Source: Arthrobacter pigmenti
GTDB lineage: Bacteria > Actinomycetota > Actinomycetes > Actinomycetales > Micrococcaceae
Length of the DNA: 64,000 bases
Assembly (NCBI RefSeq): GCF_011927905.1
Contig: NZ_JAATJL010000001.1
Span: 2,170,001 to 2,234,000 of the forward strand
Reading direction: 5' to 3'
A program made the position numbers and the translations under genes. How positions within the stretch are numbered: the stretch's first letter is position 1; every line of letters begins with the position of its first letter. The notes beneath the pieces were generated by a model that was given only the letters and a program-made list of their open reading frames with translations, did no database searches and had not been told where the DNA came from. Positions 21,093-31,048 of this stretch are shown here, piece after piece.

Positions 21093-21638
21093 ATGAGTAT
21101 GATCGCCCGTCTGAGCCTGGCCGCCGGCTATGGGGCTCTGGCATCTGCCAGCGGCGCACCCAGGCCGGTCCTGCCGAGGCCTGCGCACACCGGACCCCGC
21201 GACGACACCTCGGTCGTGGTTCCATTGACTCGGCCTGCCGCACCCGCTCCTAGTCCGGAGCCCGAGATTCCTGAGGAACTCGAAGCAGTTGCACGCAAAG
21301 TCGCCCGCGGCGCTCTTGAGGTGCTGGGCGGCACGAGGCCACTGCAGCAGATGGCTCGCCTACTGGATGCCCGAAGCTACGAGCGCCTTCAGTTGCGGGC
21401 TAACCTGGTGCGCAGCGTTGAGCAATCAAACGACCAGATTGGGAAGGGACCGTCCAGCACCAATACGATGCGTCTTCACCGCAACGTCATGATCCGTACA
21501 GTCCGAATCTGTGCCATCTCTGAGACCATATTCGAAGCCTCCGTGGTCGCAGCCGAGCAGCGAAGAGCACGCGCTATCGCCCTACGCATTGAGCGGTGGC
21601 GGGGACAATGGCGGGTAACCGAGATGCAGGTAGGCTGA
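21093..21638 (+). CDS. Rv3235-family protein
   Basis: A 181-residue protein with a disordered proline-rich amino third (APAPSPEPEIPEELEAVARK near 50-69) and a compact carboxyl domain. The carboxyl domain contains NTMRLHRNVMIRTVRICAIS and ends ERWRGQWRVTEMQVG, which is typical of the Rv3235 family encoded beside secA in actinobacteria. The ATG has GAGG 7 nt upstream. The function is not established. The beta-rich carboxyl domain resembles SecA-adjacent or ribosome-associated small proteins only by context. Confidence 0.75.
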   Translation: MSMIARLSLAAGYGALASASGAPRPVLPRPAHTGPRDDTSVVVPLTRPAAPAPSPEPEIPEELEAVARKVARGALEVLGGTRPLQQMARLLDARSYERLQLRANLVRSVEQSNDQIGKGPSSTNTMRLHRNVMIRTVRICAISETIFEASVVAAEQRRARAIALRIERWRGQWRVTEMQVG

Positions 21639-21667
21639 CGCCGTCCCAACCACAGGAACGGCGTCAG
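21635..21667. terminator. Hairpin between Rv3235-family gene and secA
   Basis: A 10-bp stem (21635-21644 with 21658-21667) has a 13-nt loop and includes the TGA stop of the plus-strand gene. It lies in the 36-nt convergent gap and is a weaker structure than the other convergent hairpins here. Confidence 0.55.
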
Positions 21668-21674
21668 TATTGAA

Positions 21675-24413
21675 CTACTTGCGGCGACGCTTGGCTGATG
21701 CCCGTTGAGCGGAGCGGGTTTCCTTACCCGTGTCCGGAGTGGATTCATTACGACGGCGTTCCACCCTCGTCTCAACCTCGCCCTGCGCATTTGGAGCGCT
21801 GAAATTCAGGCTCGCAGGGCGCTCCGGCGCTTCAAGTCCGGCCGCTTTGATGGTCGGCGTATCCACCAGGCCGCGGCCATCAGCTACCCCCGGAAGGCCT
21901 GTCTGTTGGGCCGGCGTCACCTCAACCTCAAGATTGAAGATATAGCCAATGCTTTCCTCGCGGATAGCTTCCATCATGGCCTGGAACAGCACGAATCCCT
22001 CGCGCTGGTACTCCACCAGCGGATCGCGTTGGGCCATGGCCCGGAGACCGATGCCTTCCTTCAGGTAGTCCATCTCATAGAGGTGCTCCTGCCACTTTCG
22101 TCCGATGACCGAGAGCACAACCCGGCGCTCCAGCTCACGCATCGATTTTTCGCCGAGCACGGTCTCCCGCTGCTGGTACGCGAGCTTCGCGTCAGAAAGA
22201 ATCTCGGCATGGAGGAAGTCCCTCGTGACCTTTGACTTCCCGCCGGCTTCCTCAATCACCTCATCGATGGTCAGGTTGATGGGATACAGGGTCTTGAGGT
22301 TGGTCCAAAGCTGTTCGTAGTCCCAGTCATCGCCGTGTCCCTGCACTGTCGCTTCGTCGACCATCGCCGTTACAACGTCCTCAAGGAAGTGAGCGACCTT
22401 CTCGTGCAGGTCATCGCCCTCCAGGATTCGCCGCCGATCGCTATAGATCGCCTCGCGCTGACGGTTAAGGACGTCGTCGTACTTCAGGACGTTCTTCCGC
22501 TGTTCGGCGTTACGGCCCTCAACCTGCCCTTGGGCGTTCTCGATCGCCTTCGAAACCATTTTCGACTCGAGAGCCACATCATCAGGCATGGTCGAGCTGT
22601 TCATGATGCGCTCGGCCGCACCTGAATTGAACAGCCGCATCAAATCATCGGTCAGCGAAAGATAGAATCGCGATGCCCCGGGGTCGCCCTGGCGCCCTGA
22701 ACGGCCCCTCAACTGGTTATCGATTCGCCGGGATTCGTGGCGCTCGGTACCGAGCACATAGAGACCGCCGAGCTCGCGCACCTCGTCCTGCTCGGTCTGT
22801 ACGGATTCTTTCGCCACAGCCAACGCTTTCGGCCATTCAGCCTCGTACTCGTCCGGGTTTTCGGCAGGGTGAAGGCCCTTTTTTTCCATCGCAGTGACCG
22901 CGTTGAACTCCGCGTTGCCGCCGAGCATGATGTCCGTACCGCGACCGGCCATGTTGGTTGCAACCGTGACCGCGCCCTTTCGACCGGCCTGAGCGACGAT
23001 CGCCGCTTCCCGCGCATGGTTCTTTGCGTTCAGCACTTCGTGACGGATGCCTGCCTTCGCCAGCTGCTTGGACAGGTACTCGCTCTTTTCGACAGAGGTG
23101 GTGCCGACGAGAACCGGCTGACCCAGTTCATGGCGTTCCGCGATGTCCTTGACGACCGCCTCGAACTTGGCGATTTCATTCTTGTAGATCAGGTCCGAGC
23201 GATCATCACGGATCATCGGCATGTTGGTCGGAATGGGAACGACGCCAAGTTTGTAGGTACCCATGAACTCCGCAGCTTCTGTTTCAGCGGTGCCGGTCAT
23301 GCCGGACAACTTCTCATACAGGCGGAAGTAGTTCTGCAGGGTCACGGTGGCGAGCGTCTGGTTCTCGGCCTTGATCTCGACGCCTTCCTTCGCCTCGATC
23401 GCCTGGTGCATGCCTTCGTTATAACGCCGGCCGGCGAGGATTCGGCCCGTGTGCTCGTCGACGATCATGACCTCGCCGTTGAGGACCACGTAGTCCTTGT
23501 CGCGCTTGAACAGTTCCTTGGCCTTAATGGCGTTATTGAGGAATCCGATCAGGGGCGTGTTCGCCGACTCATACAGGTTCTGGATGCCGAGGTAATCCTC
23601 AACCTTCTCGATTCCACCTTCCAGCACGCCGACTGTCCGCTTTTTCTCGTCGACCTCATAGTCGGTCTCCCGCGTCAGCCGGGTAACAACCTTGGAGAAT
23701 TCGGTGTACCAACGGTTGACGTCACCGGATGCCTGCCCCGAGATAATGAGGGGCGTGCGGGCTTCGTCGATCAGGATGGAGTCGACCTCGTCAACGATGG
23801 CGAAGTTGTGTCCGCGCTGCACCAGCTCAGTTGCGCTCCAGGCCATGTTGTCGCGCAGGTAATCGAACCCAAACTCGTTGTTGGTTCCATAAGTTATGTC
23901 GGAAGCGTACTGTTCGCGGCGCGTAGCCGGGTCCTGCTTCGAGAGGATGCATCCACAGCTCATGCCGAGGAAACGGAAGACGCGGCCCATGAGGTCGGAC
24001 TGGTACTCCGCGAGGTAATCGTTGGTCGTGACGATATGAACGCCATTACCTGTCAGCGCGTTGAGGTAGGCGGGCGCCGTGGCAACAAGGGTTTTACCCT
24101 CACCGGTCTTCATCTCGGCGATGTTGCCAAGGTGAAGGGCCGCTCCACCCATGAGCTGAACGTCGAAGTGCCGAAGGCCGAGGGTTCGGCTTGAAGCTTC
24201 CCTTACGGCAGCGAATGCCTCCGGCAGCAGCGCCTCCAGCGTGTCGCCGTCCTTGTAGCGCTGCTTGAGCTTCTCTGTTTCTCCCCGCAGCTCCTCGTCG
24301 CTGAGGCCGCGGAACTCGTCCTCCAGGACGTTGATCGCATCGGCGTAATTGCGGAGTTGTTTCAGTGTCTTCTTATCGCCGGTACGTAGGACTCGTTCAA
24401 GAAGTGATGGCAC
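21675..24413 (-). CDS. secA: Preprotein translocase motor ATPase SecA
   Basis: ATP-driven motor that pushes unfolded preproteins through SecYEG. A 912-residue protein, normal for an actinobacterial SecA1. Landmarks are Walker [18 protein letters not shown] near 100, [19 protein letters not shown] near 210, [11 protein letters not shown] near 490 and the helical scaffold [20 protein letters not shown] near 780. The carboxyl tail is basic (RASAKRRRK) and lacks the cysteine zinc motif that binds SecB, consistent with organisms lacking SecB. The start [17 protein letters not shown] matches family starts. It overlaps the end of the upstream gene by 17 nt. Confidence 0.98.
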   Translation of the reverse strand: MPSLLERVLRTGDKKTLKQLRNYADAINVLEDEFRGLSDEELRGETEKLKQRYKDGDTLEALLPEAFAAVREASSRTLGLRHFDVQLMGGAALHLGNIAEMKTGEGKTLVATAPAYLNALTGNGVHIVTTNDYLAEYQSDLMGRVFRFLGMSCGCILSKQDPATRREQYASDITYGTNNEFGFDYLRDNMAWSATELVQRGHNFAIVDEVDSILIDEARTPLIISGQASGDVNRWYTEFSKVVTRLTRETDYEVDEKKRTVGVLEGGIEKVEDYLGIQNLYESANTPLIGFLNNAIKAKELFKRDKDYVVLNGEVMIVDEHTGRILAGRRYNEGMHQAIEAKEGVEIKAENQTLATVTLQNYFRLYEKLSGMTGTAETEAAEFMGTYKLGVVPIPTNMPMIRDDRSDLIYKNEIAKFEAVVKDIAERHELGQPVLVGTTSVEKSEYLSKQLAKAGIRHEVLNAKNHAREAAIVAQAGRKGAVTVATNMAGRGTDIMLGGNAEFNAVTAMEKKGLHPAENPDEYEAEWPKALAVAKESVQTEQDEVRELGGLYVLGTERHESRRIDNQLRGRSGRQGDPGASRFYLSLTDDLMRLFNSGAAERIMNSSTMPDDVALESKMVSKAIENAQGQVEGRNAEQRKNVLKYDDVLNRQREAIYSDRRRILEGDDLHEKVAHFLEDVVTAMVDEATVQGHGDDWDYEQLWTNLKTLYPINLTIDEVIEEAGGKSKVTRDFLHAEILSDAKLAYQQRETVLGEKSMRELERRVVLSVIGRKWQEHLYEMDYLKEGIGLRAMAQRDPLVEYQREGFVLFQAMMEAIREESIGYIFNLEVEVTPAQQTGLPGVADGRGLVDTPTIKAAGLEAPERPASLNFSAPNAQGEVETRVERRRNESTPDTGKETRSAQRASAKRRRK

Positions 24414-25713
24414 TGGTTTTTGCTCCCAATCTAGGTACGCCGCTTTCTGGCGAGTTCAGTCTACGTGAGAGACGTACTGTCCCCCGATTTAGTTCCCAGC
24501 CATACTTGCCGACCATCAAGGCTCCCAGCTCCGCCGAGAGGTCGCCACGCTCTTCCACGACAACCTGGCTGAGCCCCAACCACCGCGCCATGAGCGTCAG
24601 TTCCTCGGCCAGTTCGACGCCGGTATCTGGCGGCATCGACAACTCGCCGTGCGCAGCCCGCACCAGGAGCCGGCCGGAGGGACGGTCCGCCTTCAGGTCC
24701 ACCCGCGCAACCATTTGATCGCGCAGCAGGAAGGGCAGGACGTAGTAACCGAATTGCCGTTTCTGAGCGGGCGTGTAAATTTCGATGCGATAGTGAAAGC
24801 CGAAGAGCGCCAAGAGCCGTCGCCGTTCGAAAACCATGGAATCGAAAGGGCTCAGCAGCGCACGACCGTCGGCTGACCGCGGAAGAATGGACCCGGCGAA
24901 GCGGTACGCAGGCTGAGACCAGCCCTGCACGCTGACCGGAACCAGCGTGCCGCGCTGCACCAAAGTATGGATTGCGGCCGTTGTCGGCTTGATGGGTGTC
25001 CGGAAATAGTCTGCTATACAACGCACCATTCCGATGCCCAGCGCTTTAGCTGCACGTTCGGCAAGGTGGAGATAGGCCTCCTCGGCGGACACATCCACCT
25101 GGGCACGGACCAGATCCGGCATGACCTTCCCGGTGAGCGTGTAACGTCTCTCAAACTGTGGTGTCCTTCCCGCCGATGTCACGAGCCCGTGCTGGAACAG
25201 GTCCTCCAATACCCGTTTGACCGAGGACCAGTTCCAGCCCCACTGGTCCGAGGTTCTATCCTCGACGTGGCCGATTCGGTCCTGTACCTGCGCAGCTGTG
25301 AGCGGCCTGGATCTCTCCAGCAGTTCCAGAATGCGTGAGCTCAGCGACTCCGTCAGTTCCTCCGGAAGGGAGGAAGCGCTGGCCCACTTTCGGCTCTGAA
25401 CGGTCAGCAGATAGGGGAAGAGGGCCGGTCGGATGAAACTCGCCTCATGCGCCCAGTACTCGACGAGCCGACGCGGCGACTGCCCGGCCATACGGTCCAG
25501 CAACGCGCGGTCGTATGCGCCGGCCCGCGCGAAGACCGGGAGGTAGTGGCTACGGGCCAATACGTTGACGGAGTCAATCTGCAGGAGCTGGATTCGCTCA
25601 AGGATACGGCCCACCTCCCGCGTTCCCGCGGGCTGGGTGGACCGTACTCTTGACAGTCCCTGGGCCTCCAAGGCGATCCGACGTGCCTGAGGGAGGGTCA
25701 GGGTCGAGGTCAT
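24397..25713 (-). CDS. ycaQ: YcaQ/AlkX-like winged-helix DNA glycosylase (HTH_42 family)
   Basis: A 438-residue member of the HTH_42/YcaQ family. E. coli YcaQ (AlkX) unhooks interstrand crosslinks and removes alkylated bases; its catalytic QxD motif is seen here as [20 protein letters not shown] near residues 42-61. Other family landmarks are [13 protein letters not shown] near 95, and [19 protein letters not shown] chose the ATG at 25713 ([15 protein letters not shown]) over the longer open frame because the upstream 42 codons are low-complexity and basic and do not resemble the family. The 3' end overlaps secA by 17 nt. Confidence 0.85.
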   Translation of the reverse strand: MTSTLTLPQARRIALEAQGLSRVRSTQPAGTREVGRILERIQLLQIDSVNVLARSHYLPVFARAGAYDRALLDRMAGQSPRRLVEYWAHEASFIRPALFPYLLTVQSRKWASASSLPEELTESLSSRILELLERSRPLTAAQVQDRIGHVEDRTSDQWGWNWSSVKRVLEDLFQHGLVTSAGRTPQFERRYTLTGKVMPDLVRAQVDVSAEEAYLHLAERAAKALGIGMVRCIADYFRTPIKPTTAAIHTLVQRGTLVPVSVQGWSQPAYRFAGSILPRSADGRALLSPFDSMVFERRRLLALFGFHYRIEIYTPAQKRQFGYYVLPFLLRDQMVARVDLKADRPSGRLLVRAAHGELSMPPDTGVELAEELTLMARWLGLSQVVVEERGDLSAELGALMVGKYGWELNRGTVRLSRRLNSPESGVPRLGAKTSAITS

Positions 25714-25741
25714 TGCTCGATCATAGATGCCGCTTCGGGAA

Positions 25742-26467
25742 TCAAGCCGTAGCCGATTCGCGCGACCGGTAGGCGACGAGCTCCTCGTGCGGGTCTTCCT
25801 CGCCGTCTGCGCACTTCGAGTCAAGGGTGATGACGCCATAGGTCCAACCCTGACGCCTGTAGACCACCGATGGGGCTCCTGTCAGCGAATCCACGAAGAG
25901 GTAGAAATCGTGTCCCACAAGTTCCATGTTGTCGACCGCGTCATCCAGGCTCATCGGCGTTCCCGAGAACACTTTCCTGCGGATCAATACCGGCGAATCC
26001 CCGGCCGGTACATCGTCCGCTACCTCATAGCCGGACTGCTCAGCGGTGTCGGTACCGGAGCTTCCGGTGTGGTTCGACGATTCGGCGTAGATGGGCTGAC
26101 TCGTGCTGGCCGGTTCCAAACCGGCCGTCGCAACACGCACGGCAACCGGCGTGTGCCGTCCGTGGTGCACCTTGCGCCGGTCCCGTGCGCGGCGAAGCCT
26201 TTCCAGCAGTTTGCTGTAAGCGAGATCGAACGCCGCGAACTTGTCTGCGGCTGACGCTTCGGCCCGGATAACCGGACCCCGTCCCATCACCGTAAGCTCA
26301 ACGGTGAGCGCGCTGTCCGCCTGACGCGCATTTGGCTCTTTGGTTACCTTCGCGTCGAGCCTTTGGACCTTGTCCCCCAGCTGTTCGATTTTGTCGATCT
26401 TTTCTTCCGCGTACTCGCGGAACCGGTCGGAAACCGCCAGGTTTCTCCCGTTGATCATGAATTCCAT
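25742..26467 (-). CDS. hpf: Ribosome hibernation promoting factor, long form
   Basis: A 241-residue protein that dimerises and silences ribosomes in stationary phase. The amino domain is the S30AE/RaiA fold, starting MEFMINGRNLAVSDRFREYA. A linker (about 110-185) follows, then the carboxyl dimerisation domain with VIRRKVFSGTPMSLDDAVDN and LVGHDFYLFVDSLTGAPSVV, which marks the long form. The ATG at 26467 has GGAGGG 5 nt upstream, so the 35-codon upstream extension with a GTG start is rejected. It lies 28 nt before the glycosylase gene. Confidence 0.95.
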   Translation of the reverse strand: MEFMINGRNLAVSDRFREYAEEKIDKIEQLGDKVQRLDAKVTKEPNARQADSALTVELTVMGRGPVIRAEASAADKFAAFDLAYSKLLERLRRARDRRKVHHGRHTPVAVRVATAGLEPASTSQPIYAESSNHTGSSGTDTAEQSGYEVADDVPAGDSPVLIRRKVFSGTPMSLDDAVDNMELVGHDFYLFVDSLTGAPSVVYRRQGWTYGVITLDSKCADGEEDPHEELVAYRSRESATA

Positions 26468-26655
26468 TAGTGCCCTCCAAAATCGCTTAGGTGACACAAC
26501 AGCGGCCGAGGATGTTCTCCTTCCAGCCGCTGTCGACGGGTAACTGTCTTCGCTGCGATACCCATACTTCACGTTAGTTCACGTGATGTTTGAATTCACC
26601 CCTACCGGCGGGTTTTTTTCGGTGGGTTCGCTGGGAGTCCGCTGTCAGCTCTCAG

Positions 26656-27540
26656 TTAGCCCGTCGGGTCTTCCGTTTCACGTTCGCGGCGACCGCGAGG
26701 GGCTGGAGTTGCTGCGATAACGACGGCGCCCGCCACCGTGGCGTCCAGTCCGCGAAGTACCCTGGCGGTTTCCGCAATGGTGGAGCCGGTGGTCAGAACA
26801 TCGTCAACGATCAGGCATGCACGCCCGCGGAGAACCCGTTGGTAAGCGGGAGCGGGCTCCATGCTCCACGCAACATTTGAACGCCGCCCTCGCCTCCCAA
26901 GTCCCTTCTGACCTGACTTCGCGATGTCGAAGATTGCACTCGCAGCGGGTGTACGCGCGTGTCGGACCGCCGGGACTACCACCGCACCGGCTGGTAACTC
27001 GCGGCGTCTCGCCAACCCGCCCAGCAGCAGTGCGAGTGGATCGTAGCCGCGGCGCCTGAATGAAGCACCCTTGCCGGGCACAGGAACCAGAACGACGTCG
27101 GCGGCATGGACGCAGAGAGACGCATTAGCTTCGTGCAGGGCTCCGGCAAGCGCAGCCTGCAGCCACCGCACCAGGTCCGTGTGCCCATGATTTTTGTACG
27201 CCAGCAACACAGCGGCGAGTGACTTCGCGTAACGGCCGGAGGCGATGACGGGTAAGGGCACGAAGTCTGAACCGTCCGCTCGTGGTCGGGAACCGCTGAC
27301 TTCCGAGGCAGGCAGACCGTCGGCGCTCTCCTCCGCCCGAAATGGGCGGACCGTCATACGCCGAAATGTCTCGGTGCAGTCAGTACAGAGTGAGCTGTCC
27401 GGCTGTTCGCAGACGACGCATTCGGTAGGGAAGAGGAGCGACCAGAACTCGCCGAACGCTTCTCCGGTCTTCACCGGCCAGGGACGGAGCCGCAGTTCGT
27501 CGAATCTCGCAGCAAGTCGTTTCCAGAGCACCCTCCTCAC
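26656..27540 (-). CDS. comF: ComF-family phosphoribosyltransferase-like protein
   Basis: A 294-residue protein. An amino zinc-ribbon-like segment CVVCEQPDSSLCTDC lies near residues 38-52. The carboxyl phosphoribosyltransferase fold contains a PRPP-binding loop CLIVDDVLTTGSTIAETARV near 245. ComF proteins are linked to DNA uptake in naturally competent bacteria, but in actinobacteria the role is unproven. The start is GTG with a weak upstream ribosome site, so the first three residues are uncertain. It lies between lpqB and hpf in the usual mtrAB-lpqB-comF-hpf-secA order. Confidence 0.88.
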   Translation of the reverse strand: MRRVLWKRLAARFDELRLRPWPVKTGEAFGEFWSLLFPTECVVCEQPDSSLCTDCTETFRRMTVRPFRAEESADGLPASEVSGSRPRADGSDFVPLPVIASGRYAKSLAAVLLAYKNHGHTDLVRWLQAALAGALHEANASLCVHAADVVLVPVPGKGASFRRRGYDPLALLLGGLARRRELPAGAVVVPAVRHARTPAASAIFDIAKSGQKGLGRRGRRSNVAWSMEPAPAYQRVLRGRACLIVDDVLTTGSTIAETARVLRGLDATVAGAVVIAATPAPRGRRERETEDPTG

Positions 27541-27613
27541 TTTGCCGGATCGAAGCGTCGCGTCGCAGCGGACCTAGGCGCTATGTGGATAAGTCCACGG
27601 GACTTCGAAGCAC

Positions 27614-29323
27614 CTAGCCGGGAAAGGCAGGGTCACGCGCCGGCACGTCCTGGTTGTTCCACGTGCTGCCTACCAGCTGCCAAATACTTCCGGCGCTCTG
27701 CGCGAACAGCGCGGTCGTCCCGCTTCCGGCGCTGATGTGTTCAATCGCGAGCGACGTTTCGTCTTGTGGGGGCTGAAAGTCGGTTGAGTCCCCTGCAAAC
27801 GGGATGAGCGTCGCGACGACGGGATCGTCACTGGATGTCTGCGCGACGAGAACTGAGGTTTCCGACACCCACTTTGCCGCGTTGACCGGTCCGGACGCGT
27901 CGAGAGAGATTGGCTCGCTGAGGCTCTGCGGCACGCCCTCTTCCGTCCGGCTGACACCGGAGAGAAGAACTTGGCTCTGACCTGACTGCTGGGACACAAT
28001 CAGGGCCCTAGCACCGTCTCGTGAGATACGGATTTCACTGATGGTCCGATCTCCAAGCCACGGGGCAAGAACCTGTACTGCGTCGCCCTCGTTCCCACCG
28101 GGCGGAATGGCGCGTACATAGGACGACTCGTTGCTGGTCCCTGCTGTCCAGAGCCAACCAGTGGGGTCGAAGCTCGGCGCAGTCAAATTGGAGCCACTGA
28201 GTACCGTCCTCACCGCCTCCCCCTCACCAGTCGCGAACAACTGCGTTCGAGCGGCGTTGAGGAAAGCGAAGCTTCTGGTGCTGCCGTAGGACATCGCCGG
28301 ATCGATCGGCTCCAGCGTGGCGATGGAAGGCACGTCCTCGACCGGCCTCAGCGCCCCGCCTTCGAGATAGACCAGCTCGTTTTCCGAGATGGCGACCTGC
28401 TGACTTCCCACGGCCTGGTCCCGAATCGTATTCAGGTTCGCGTCGGAATCCGCGAGAGACAGAGTGCCTGATCTCAGCTCGACCGAATTTACCGTATCGA
28501 GCGCAGTCAGCGTCACCTCGAGTTGCTGCTCCATCTGCTGGCGCTGAAGGTCATCTGTGCTGTCCAGAATCTCTTCAGTCAAATCGACGGTAGCGGTACC
28601 CGATTCGATGGGAACCGATTCGACCGCCAACGCCGCGTTCTCCGGGAACGCGCTGATCACGGCGCCTTGCAGATACGGTGCGGGACCATTGATGAGTGCT
28701 TGCGCAATATTCGAAGCAATCCCCTGACGGTTGACGAACCAGCGAACGTCCGGCACCCAGAACTCGCTGGTGCTGCTGTAGAAATACAGCTCGTGCGACT
28801 GCAGCAGATTCACCGCATCCGCGGTTGAGATCATGATCCCATTCGGAATTTCCGCGACACGCCACTCACCCTCCACCCGCTCCATCCGAACGGAGAGGGA
28901 CTCAGTGCTTCCGGCGGGCACATTGCTACGTATTCCGGCTGCGTCAATGTAACCGGCTACCTCTACCTGTAGCTGCAACTGTCCGTCTGTAGGCGTGGGA
29001 CTGACAATGGGGTCAGAGCGGTAGATAGTAATCTCTTCCTCCGGCTCCCAGGTCTGCGCAAGCGCCGGCGTAAGGTATTCTCTGGCGACGCTGAAGTTAT
29101 CTGACACACCAACTCCTGCGAAAAGGAACCCCTCGAGCACTTCTGCCGCACTGGAACCTTCCCTGGGCGGAGGAGGATTATTCACGAATCCCCCGTCGTT
29201 CTCCGCCTCTGCGGTCGCCTCGATGGTACCGATGGGACCAGCCGTGGGAATTGACGAGCACGCGGTAAGGGCTCCCAGCAGGGCGAGAGCGATAACAAAG
29301 CGCGAGTTGCGCAGAAGCTTCAC
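27614..29323 (-). CDS. lpqB: Lipoprotein LpqB
   Basis: A 569-residue extracytoplasmic lipoprotein that modulates the MtrB sensor kinase. The signal peptide ends in the lipobox LTAC at residue 21 (ALALLGALTACSSIPTAGP). A GerMN domain lies at about 190-300, and a beta-propeller-like carboxyl region with repeated ARTQLFATGEG and GARALIVSQQSG type strands at about 330-560. The start is GTG, overlapping the mtrB stop by 4 nt (GTGA), so translation is coupled to the kinase it regulates. Confidence 0.93.
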   Translation of the reverse strand: MKLLRNSRFVIALALLGALTACSSIPTAGPIGTIEATAEAENDGGFVNNPPPPREGSSAAEVLEGFLFAGVGVSDNFSVAREYLTPALAQTWEPEEEITIYRSDPIVSPTPTDGQLQLQVEVAGYIDAAGIRSNVPAGSTESLSVRMERVEGEWRVAEIPNGIMISTADAVNLLQSHELYFYSSTSEFWVPDVRWFVNRQGIASNIAQALINGPAPYLQGAVISAFPENAALAVESVPIESGTATVDLTEEILDSTDDLQRQQMEQQLEVTLTALDTVNSVELRSGTLSLADSDANLNTIRDQAVGSQQVAISENELVYLEGGALRPVEDVPSIATLEPIDPAMSYGSTRSFAFLNAARTQLFATGEGEAVRTVLSGSNLTAPSFDPTGWLWTAGTSNESSYVRAIPPGGNEGDAVQVLAPWLGDRTISEIRISRDGARALIVSQQSGQSQVLLSGVSRTEEGVPQSLSEPISLDASGPVNAAKWVSETSVLVAQTSSDDPVVATLIPFAGDSTDFQPPQDETSLAIEHISAGSGTTALFAQSAGSIWQLVGSTWNNQDVPARDPAFPG

Positions 29324-31035
29324 GATCGGTCTCCCCCTACTGCGCCGTGCAAAGTCGGAAGCGCGTCCGGCGCTGCCTGGTTGGCCTCAACCGGTCCAGG
29401 CGGAAGCGCTGCCTGTCGGGGAGGAAGCGGCAGGGGCGAGACTTTCAGCACCGCGTCTCGCCGTTTCGGCAGGGTCAGCCGGAAGCAGGACCCCTCCCCG
29501 GGCGACCCCCAGGCCTGCAGCCAGGCTCCATGCAGGCGGGCGTCCTCTGTGGCAATGGACAACCCCAGGCCGCTGCCCCCGGTTGTCCGAGCGCGCGCAG
29601 GGTCTGCGCGCCAGAACCGGTCGAATACCCGTGCCGCGTCCAGCGGGGACATTCCGATGCCATGGTCCCGTACGGCAACGGCAACCGCATCCGGGTTGGA
29701 AGCAATGTAGATATTGATGGGCTTGCCTTCGCCGTGTTCGAGCGCATTCAATACGAGATTACGCAGGATACGGTCTATCCGGCGCGGGTCCGCATCCACC
29801 ACGCACTTGGTTTCGCTCGAGATGACAGTGATTTCCGACTTGTGGCTGTCTGCCAGGGGTTGCGCGCCATCGATAACGTGTTGCACGAGCTGAAAAATAT
29901 CGGTGGGTTCCGCATCGAGAACTGCGGCGCCGGCATCAAACCGTGAAATTTCGAGCAGGTCTGCAAGGAGCGCCTGAAAGCGCTCAACCTGGTTGTAAAG
30001 GATCTCCGCTGAGCGTCGGTTCACGGGATCGAAGTCACGGCGCGCTTCGTGCAGGACTTCGGCCGCCATCCGCACCGTTGTGAGCGGCGTCCTGAGCTCA
30101 TGGGACACGTCCGAAACGAATCGCTGTTGCATCTGCGAGAGCTGTGCGAGCTGCGTGATCTGGTCTTGGAGGCTCGCTGCCATGTGATTGAAGGAGGCGC
30201 CAAGCCGTGCTACCTCGTCCTCTCCCTGCGTCTCCATGCGTTCCTGCAGCTGGCCGGCAGCAAGTTTCTCCGATACCAGCGCCGCATGGCTGACCGGTCC
30301 CACCAGACTTCGGGTGACCAGCCAGACAATCGCGCCTATTGTCAGCAGCAGCAGCGTTCCACCGATCCAGATGACACCGTGTATGTAGTCGAGTGTCGCT
30401 TGCATCGAAGAAAGATCGTAGAGAAGGTACAGCGCATACTCTGTCTGCTCAGGTGGGAGGGTCACCTTCGTGCCGAAGGCGATTCCCGGCACGTTAAGTT
30501 CGGTTCCGCTTGCCGAGGTTGGCAAGCTGGTAGGAGACCAATACTGTGCATCGCCTGTCCTGACCGCCTGGATCAGCTGGTCGGGAATCGCCGCTGACTC
30601 TGTGAGGTCGTTACTTCCGAACGGGGAAATGATGAAGTCGCTCGTTTGTTGTTCCGGCACGTCAGCCAGGATGAACTGACGGGGCGCGTCGGCGCCCCCG
30701 CCTTCCAGGCTCGGCAGGGTATCCCGTACGAGCTGGCCGGTATCTTCCTGACCAGTCACTGAAGTCTGAGCGAAAATCTGCTTCACTTCGCTCAGACCCT
30801 CGCTCGCCTCGGCCTTGAATTGATCCAGGCGTTCCTGGTAGAGACCGTTGGCAATCTGGCTGGAGAGGAAGGCACCGACAGCAACCAGCGCGACGGCAGT
30901 GAGCACCAGTGTGGACGTCACGGTCCGGAACAGCAGCGATCGTCGCCACCGACGCGCTACCCGCCCCGTGGCGGATCGGAACCCCCGCCACCCCCGTACC
31001 ACGGCATCTGCCGCGGCACCGAAGGACTGGCTCAC
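29320..31035 (-). CDS. mtrB: Sensor histidine kinase MtrB
   Basis: Membrane kinase of the MtrAB system controlling cell-wall and division genes. It has a first membrane helix near residues 35-60 (TSTLVLTAVALVAVGAFLSS), an extracytoplasmic sensor domain, a second helix near 205-228, HAMP, and then the dimerisation helix with phosphorylated histidine in FVSDVSHELRTPLTTVRM near 311. The ATPase domain has NLVLNALEHGEG and GSGLGLSIATED. I chose GTG at 31035 (MSQSFGAAADAVVRG), 13 nt after the mtrA stop. A TTG at 31095 would overlap mtrA and adds a segment unlike the family. Confidence 0.93.
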   Translation of the reverse strand: MSQSFGAAADAVVRGWRGFRSATGRVARRWRRSLLFRTVTSTLVLTAVALVAVGAFLSSQIANGLYQERLDQFKAEASEGLSEVKQIFAQTSVTGQEDTGQLVRDTLPSLEGGGADAPRQFILADVPEQQTSDFIISPFGSNDLTESAAIPDQLIQAVRTGDAQYWSPTSLPTSASGTELNVPGIAFGTKVTLPPEQTEYALYLLYDLSSMQATLDYIHGVIWIGGTLLLLTIGAIVWLVTRSLVGPVSHAALVSEKLAAGQLQERMETQGEDEVARLGASFNHMAASLQDQITQLAQLSQMQQRFVSDVSHELRTPLTTVRMAAEVLHEARRDFDPVNRRSAEILYNQVERFQALLADLLEISRFDAGAAVLDAEPTDIFQLVQHVIDGAQPLADSHKSEITVISSETKCVVDADPRRIDRILRNLVLNALEHGEGKPINIYIASNPDAVAVAVRDHGIGMSPLDAARVFDRFWRADPARARTTGGSGLGLSIATEDARLHGAWLQAWGSPGEGSCFRLTLPKRRDAVLKVSPLPLPPRQAALPPGPVEANQAAPDALPTLHGAVGGDRS

Positions 31036-31048
31036 ACGCCGCTTCAAA

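Noticed and set aside
22737..24194. 485-residue plus-strand open frame
   Set aside because: It is antisense to secA, whose motifs are complete. The translation (rich in H, V, L, D, R) is typical of a shadow frame.
26468..26655. Small gene between hpf and comF
   Set aside because: Short frames exist but none has a ribosome site and family features. The stretch more likely holds the hpf promoter. A weak ACCG/CGGT hairpin with T-run near 26605-26625 was not convincing.
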